From contig NW_003201716.1 in the NCBI RefSeq assembly GCF_000006405.1, positions 1 through 34,466 on the forward strand: 34,466 bases of DNA, read 5' to 3'. Positions within the stretch are counted from its first letter, which is position 1; every line of letters begins with the position of its first letter. The translations under genes and the position numbers were made by a program. Of this stretch, positions 31,722-34,466 are shown piece by piece. The stretch is from Perkinsus marinus ATCC 50983 (Eukaryota; Perkinsozoa; Perkinsida; Perkinsidae). Below the pieces are notes generated by a model that saw nothing but the letters and a program-made list of their open reading frames with translations, was not told the origin of the DNA and searched no databases.

Positions 31722-32993
31722 TCATGTTGCTGAGGACGAACTCGATGATGACGACGACGAAGACGATGCAACCCCTTGTTGTTGGCTCGACGTCGCTTCT
31801 CTTGGACCAGTCCGCCGACCCGCTGATGTAGGTTTCATCTGACTTCCGCTTCTCCCATTCTGTGCTACACTTGTTCTCTCTCCCTCTGTTCGCACAGCAT
31901 TCTCCAAATGCGTTCGTTCGGCTAATCGAGCAATCGACTCTTCGTTAAAGCTCGCATTCACTTCTACGGCTCTATTGGCCTCATAGATCAGATGCTCCCA
32001 TTCTTCCCGTTTCTTTATGGTGGGCTTAATTTCTACTATATGCACTTTTATCTCGTTGACTATAGCGTGTGATCCGCCAGTTGTATGATTATCGTTTGTA
32101 GAGGCCGTCCGGAGGTCCGTCATCGATGGCTTGTACCATCCATAGATATCCCATCCACGCTGCAGGAGAGGCTGTGAGTCAGTACCGTTGATGCGTGATA
32201 CTATCCAATCCATCGTCTCTCTCAGCTCGAATACATCGATATCTTCATCCCGAAATGGATTCATCAATATGCCTGGCGGGAGAAAAAGCTTTGACCAAGC
32301 TAATCCCTGATGCTCACACTGCCCGCCTGGAAGCGAAGGAGAACATATCACCGAACGTAAGGCCCACGTGTTTCGACGAGCTCTAGCAATACAGAAGCAG
32401 TCTGTGTTAGAGCCGTACTGCCTATCACATGTATCTCCTGAGCATAGACCATCTTCCACCCATGTTGGTCCAAGGCTAATGAGACAATTCCGCATACCAA
32501 ACGCTTTGAATCCTGTATTCGATGCGATAGTTAATGGATTGATCAACCGTTCTTGATCGTACACAGTTGGAACTAAGTACTCTCGTGTACGGATGATCTT
32601 TACTCCTCCATCACCCATCTGACCTCGATAGCTTGGCTCAACAACGGAGAAAACTTGACCTAGCCGTGCGTCTCTGAAACGAAGTAAATTCGCTGTCTCT
32701 TGATGATTATCAGTGAGCACCACAAAAACGGAGCTCGTTTGAAGGCATTGGAAGACAAAAAAACGATCGTAGGCTATTTCAGTTGAGTGACGCACCGCTC
32801 TCTCCCGACTGATAAACCTCGTCATCCTCATCGGTTTTTCGTCACTCTTTTTACCATGTAGGAGCCTAGCAACCAAGCGAGTTTTCCTAGCAGCAATTCC
32901 CGTATCCTCTTCAGATATATCTTCTGCACTCCGAATGGTAAAATCACTTACCAATAAGGCGCCTTTTACAAGATTTGCTGGAAGAGCTGGCAT
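31722..32993 (-). CDS. Element-encoded accessory protein, possible OB-fold DNA-binding protein (423 aa)
   Basis: Single open frame of 423 residues on the same strand as, and 427 bp upstream of, the Rep-helicase gene. Residues about 75-145 alternate hydrophobic strands (YDRFFVFQ, FVVLTD, LGQVFSVVEP, VKIIRTREYLVP) in a way that could fit an OB fold. A Cys cluster follows: C184-x4-C189 and C199-x-C201 (CSGDTCDRQ...DCFC), then a RGWDIYGWYKP motif at 279-289. The C terminus is basic and ends in a Ser run of about 13. Some Helitron groups carry a replication-protein-A-like gene, so a single-strand DNA-binding role is plausible, but the match is to the pattern only. A nucleocapsid-like or capsid role is an alternative. 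Confidence 0.6.
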   Translation of the reverse strand: MPALPANLVKGALLVSDFTIRSAEDISEEDTGIAARKTRLVARLLHGKKSDEKPMRMTRFISRERAVRHSTEIAYDRFFVFQCLQTSSVFVVLTDNHQETANLLRFRDARLGQVFSVVEPSYRGQMGDGGVKIIRTREYLVPTVYDQERLINPLTIASNTGFKAFGMRNCLISLGPTWVEDGLCSGDTCDRQYGSNTDCFCIARARRNTWALRSVICSPSLPGGQCEHQGLAWSKLFLPPGILMNPFRDEDIDVFELRETMDWIVSRINGTDSQPLLQRGWDIYGWYKPSMTDLRTASTNDNHTTGGSHAIVNEIKVHIVEIKPTIKKREEWEHLIYEANRAVEVNASFNEESIARLAERTHLENAVRTEGERTSVAQNGRSGSQMKPTSAGRRTGPREATSSQQQGVASSSSSSSSSSSSAT

Positions 32994-33055
32994 ACAGAGT
33001 AAGGAGCGATCTGCGTCAGAGATGTCTCTACTGTGCTTAACTACCTATCTTTATC

Positions 33056-33070
33056 AGAGACGCCGTCTCT
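33056..33070. other. Hairpin 1 upstream of the accessory gene
   Basis: AGAGAC / GTCTCT, 6-bp perfect stem with a 3-nt loop. A shorter AGAGA/TCTCT pair lies just to the left near 33019. Confidence 0.6.
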
Positions 33071-33124
33071 TCGGGCGAACGACTTGGACAGGAAATCTCG
33101 GCTCGCCTCAAAAAGATCCTCTCC

Positions 33125-33145
33125 ACTGAAGATACTCTCTTCAGT
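33125..33145. other. Hairpin 2 upstream of the accessory gene
   Basis: ACTGAAGA / TCTTCAGT, 8-bp perfect stem with a 5-nt loop. Confidence 0.7.
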
Positions 33146-33184
33146 CGGTACATAGCATCACTCGAGGAACACGGAATCCTTCGA

Positions 33185-33218
33185 GCAGCGCATTTCCACT
33201 TCTGTGGAAATGCGCTGC
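33185..33218. other. Perfect 15-bp hairpin, possible element terminal or origin structure
   Basis: GCAGCGCATTTCCAC and its exact reverse complement around a 4-nt loop TTCT. It lies about 190 bp upstream of the accessory gene start. Such a long perfect palindrome is not expected by chance. Helitrons carry a hairpin at their 3' end; here it lies on the 5' side of the gene block, so it may be an end signal of a subterminal type, an origin, or the end of another element. Confidence 0.75.
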
Positions 33219-34466
33219 CTGCAACATCTGCTGTGCTGCCTTTCTATGGGCTTCGTATGCCTTGCTTTCATGTTAAACATGTTCGGAAGAAGAAGGATTT
33301 CAACTCACTGTACGGTCTCCTTGTTGTGTTTATAGTTATCGCCATTCCGAGCGTTTACGATATATAATATATTCTTCTCGTATCGTCCATGCGTTTGTCT
33401 CGAATTGGTGTGACTCTACAACATTCATTATTAATATCCACCCCCAGTTGAACACTTACAGCATCTATAATAGAACAACACGCATCGAGTGTTTTTCATC
33501 TGATTACTATGACAAACTTCGAGATTATAATATTTTCATAGTTTAATAGTTCATGATTTTTCCTACTTTTCGACTGAGAATTTTTAGAAATTATGATGCA
33601 CTGATTGACACTAATAGTGTCCAATAATGTCACACTATGTAGATTGTTGAATATCGGTCGAAAACGTAGACCAAGTGTGGTAGGCTACGACACGTTAGAA
33701 GTCTTTAGTCGTACACGGTATGAATGCTAACTCTTACACGACCTCTTACAAATTAGTGAGTCAAAATCTTTTCTTACTGTGTAATTCGTAGGTTACAAGC
33801 CTGGTAAATTATCCGTATATTCTCTACACGACATAAATCCTTAAACAATGCTTAAACAATCCTTTGACAATCCTTAATACATACCAATTAACAACTCTAC
33901 CCAACTAAATCGTGCGAATACCTACTCAACCACCACTCCCACCACGTGGAGAAAATGCTACAAACCAACATGCGATTAATCTATACTTTCCTTACGCTCT
34001 GCACGGAAAGACGTGTTTTACAACCAGACGCTGACCCTCTTCGTTACAAAAGAAGTATTCAACTTTATGCTCATCACGTTAGACACTATTATTCTACTAA
34101 CAAACCTACCTCAACACTGAGAAGTTGTTTATTGTATATATGTTTCACGTATACGACGTACGCGCGATGTTTAGTAGACAATGGTGGCGATTAACTCATA
34201 GCCAGTTTACCGAGTGCGAAGCGGTACATACACACTTTTCTGATCCATGTCTTACAAACTTGTACAGAGGTATAAGAGTGAACGAAATGCAAATACCTGA
34301 ACTATGAAAGCTTGTAGCGCAGTGCAACGAGTGGGATTTCTTGACTTGTTATCAGCTGTGCCATATTAATTGCATAGACATCCGAGTTTAGGTTGCAAAC
34401 ATGATATGCAATTGCCTCGCTGTGTAGGTAGGTAAAGTAGCCCTATTGTGTTCTGATAATAAACGG
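33219..34466. other. Right flank without recognised genes
   Basis: About 1.25 kb of AT-rich sequence. Short plus-strand frames near 33.95-34.3 kb have no family resemblance and no matching splice partners. It may be the genomic target flank or the rest of the element's 5' region. Confidence 0.4.

Larger units (their letters stand above)
19479..33218 (-). mobile_element. Putative Helitron-like rolling-circle element (limits approximate)
   Basis: All genes here are on the minus strand and intron-poor, unlike the left half. Order in the sense direction: hairpin cluster (33056-33218), 423-aa accessory protein, Rep-PIF1 helicase with GIY-YIG, an array of about 140-bp units, and two copies of a J-domain protein gene. 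The assignment rests on the HUH and double-Tyr Rep motifs plus the PIF1 helicase, a combination known from Helitrons. Neither a TC start, a CTRR end nor a target site could be fixed, so the limits are those of recognisable content. The J-protein copies may be host sequence beside the element. Confidence 0.6.

Noticed and set aside
33946-34194. 82-codon plus-strand frame in the right flank
   Set aside because: AT-rich, no recognisable motif, no splice partners; consistent with chance.

Overview
The window looks like nuclear DNA of a protist with very small spliceosomal introns. Most introns I could place are 37-56 nt, run GT...AG and usually start GTGAG or GTAAG. An alveolate close to Perkinsus or the dinoflagellates would fit, but this is inference and the sequence does not prove it. 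Coding exons were recovered by joining short open segments whose reading phase agrees on both sides of a GT...AG interval. I had no alignment or transcript data, so all exon borders are predictions.

Left half (1 to about 18.7 kb): intron-rich host genes. On the plus strand, 1-1562 is the 3' part of an RluA-type RNA pseudouridine synthase gene. From about 1.9 to 18.1 kb nearly everything is on the minus strand: a membrane protein and a small secreted protein (1.9-3.7 kb), a 178-aa secreted protein (4.0-4.9 kb), a multi-exon gene with a domain repeated three times (5.3-8.7 kb), a secreted or membrane protein (9.1-10.65 kb), an orphan exon (12.0-12.2 kb), a long membrane-protein gene (12.7-15.6 kb) and a complete 13-exon ADA2 transcriptional adaptor (15.6-18.1 kb). 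A small plus-strand gene lies at 10.66-11.2 kb. The introns carry an AT-rich dispersed repeat family, a 62-bp minisatellite that almost fills one ADA2 intron, a trinucleotide microsatellite, and several short introns that look like antisense 3' halves of tRNA genes.

Right half (about 19.5-33.2 kb): an intron-poor, minus-strand block that I read as a large Helitron-like rolling-circle transposon. In transcription order it holds a 423-aa accessory protein, a giant HUH-Rep/PIF1-helicase protein, a GIY-YIG nuclease exon that joins in phase to the helicase through a 64-nt intron, a degenerate array of about 140-bp units, and two near-identical copies of a gene for a 228-aa J-domain (NFKBIL1-like) protein. 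A cluster of hairpins at 33.06-33.22 kb lies upstream of the first gene. The predicted Rep-helicase-GIY-YIG fusion of about 2443 aa is the most unusual feature: Rep would nick and join single strands, PIF1 would unwind, and the GIY-YIG domain would supply a second nuclease. The ends of the element were not proven. No gene is recognised from 33.2 kb to the end.
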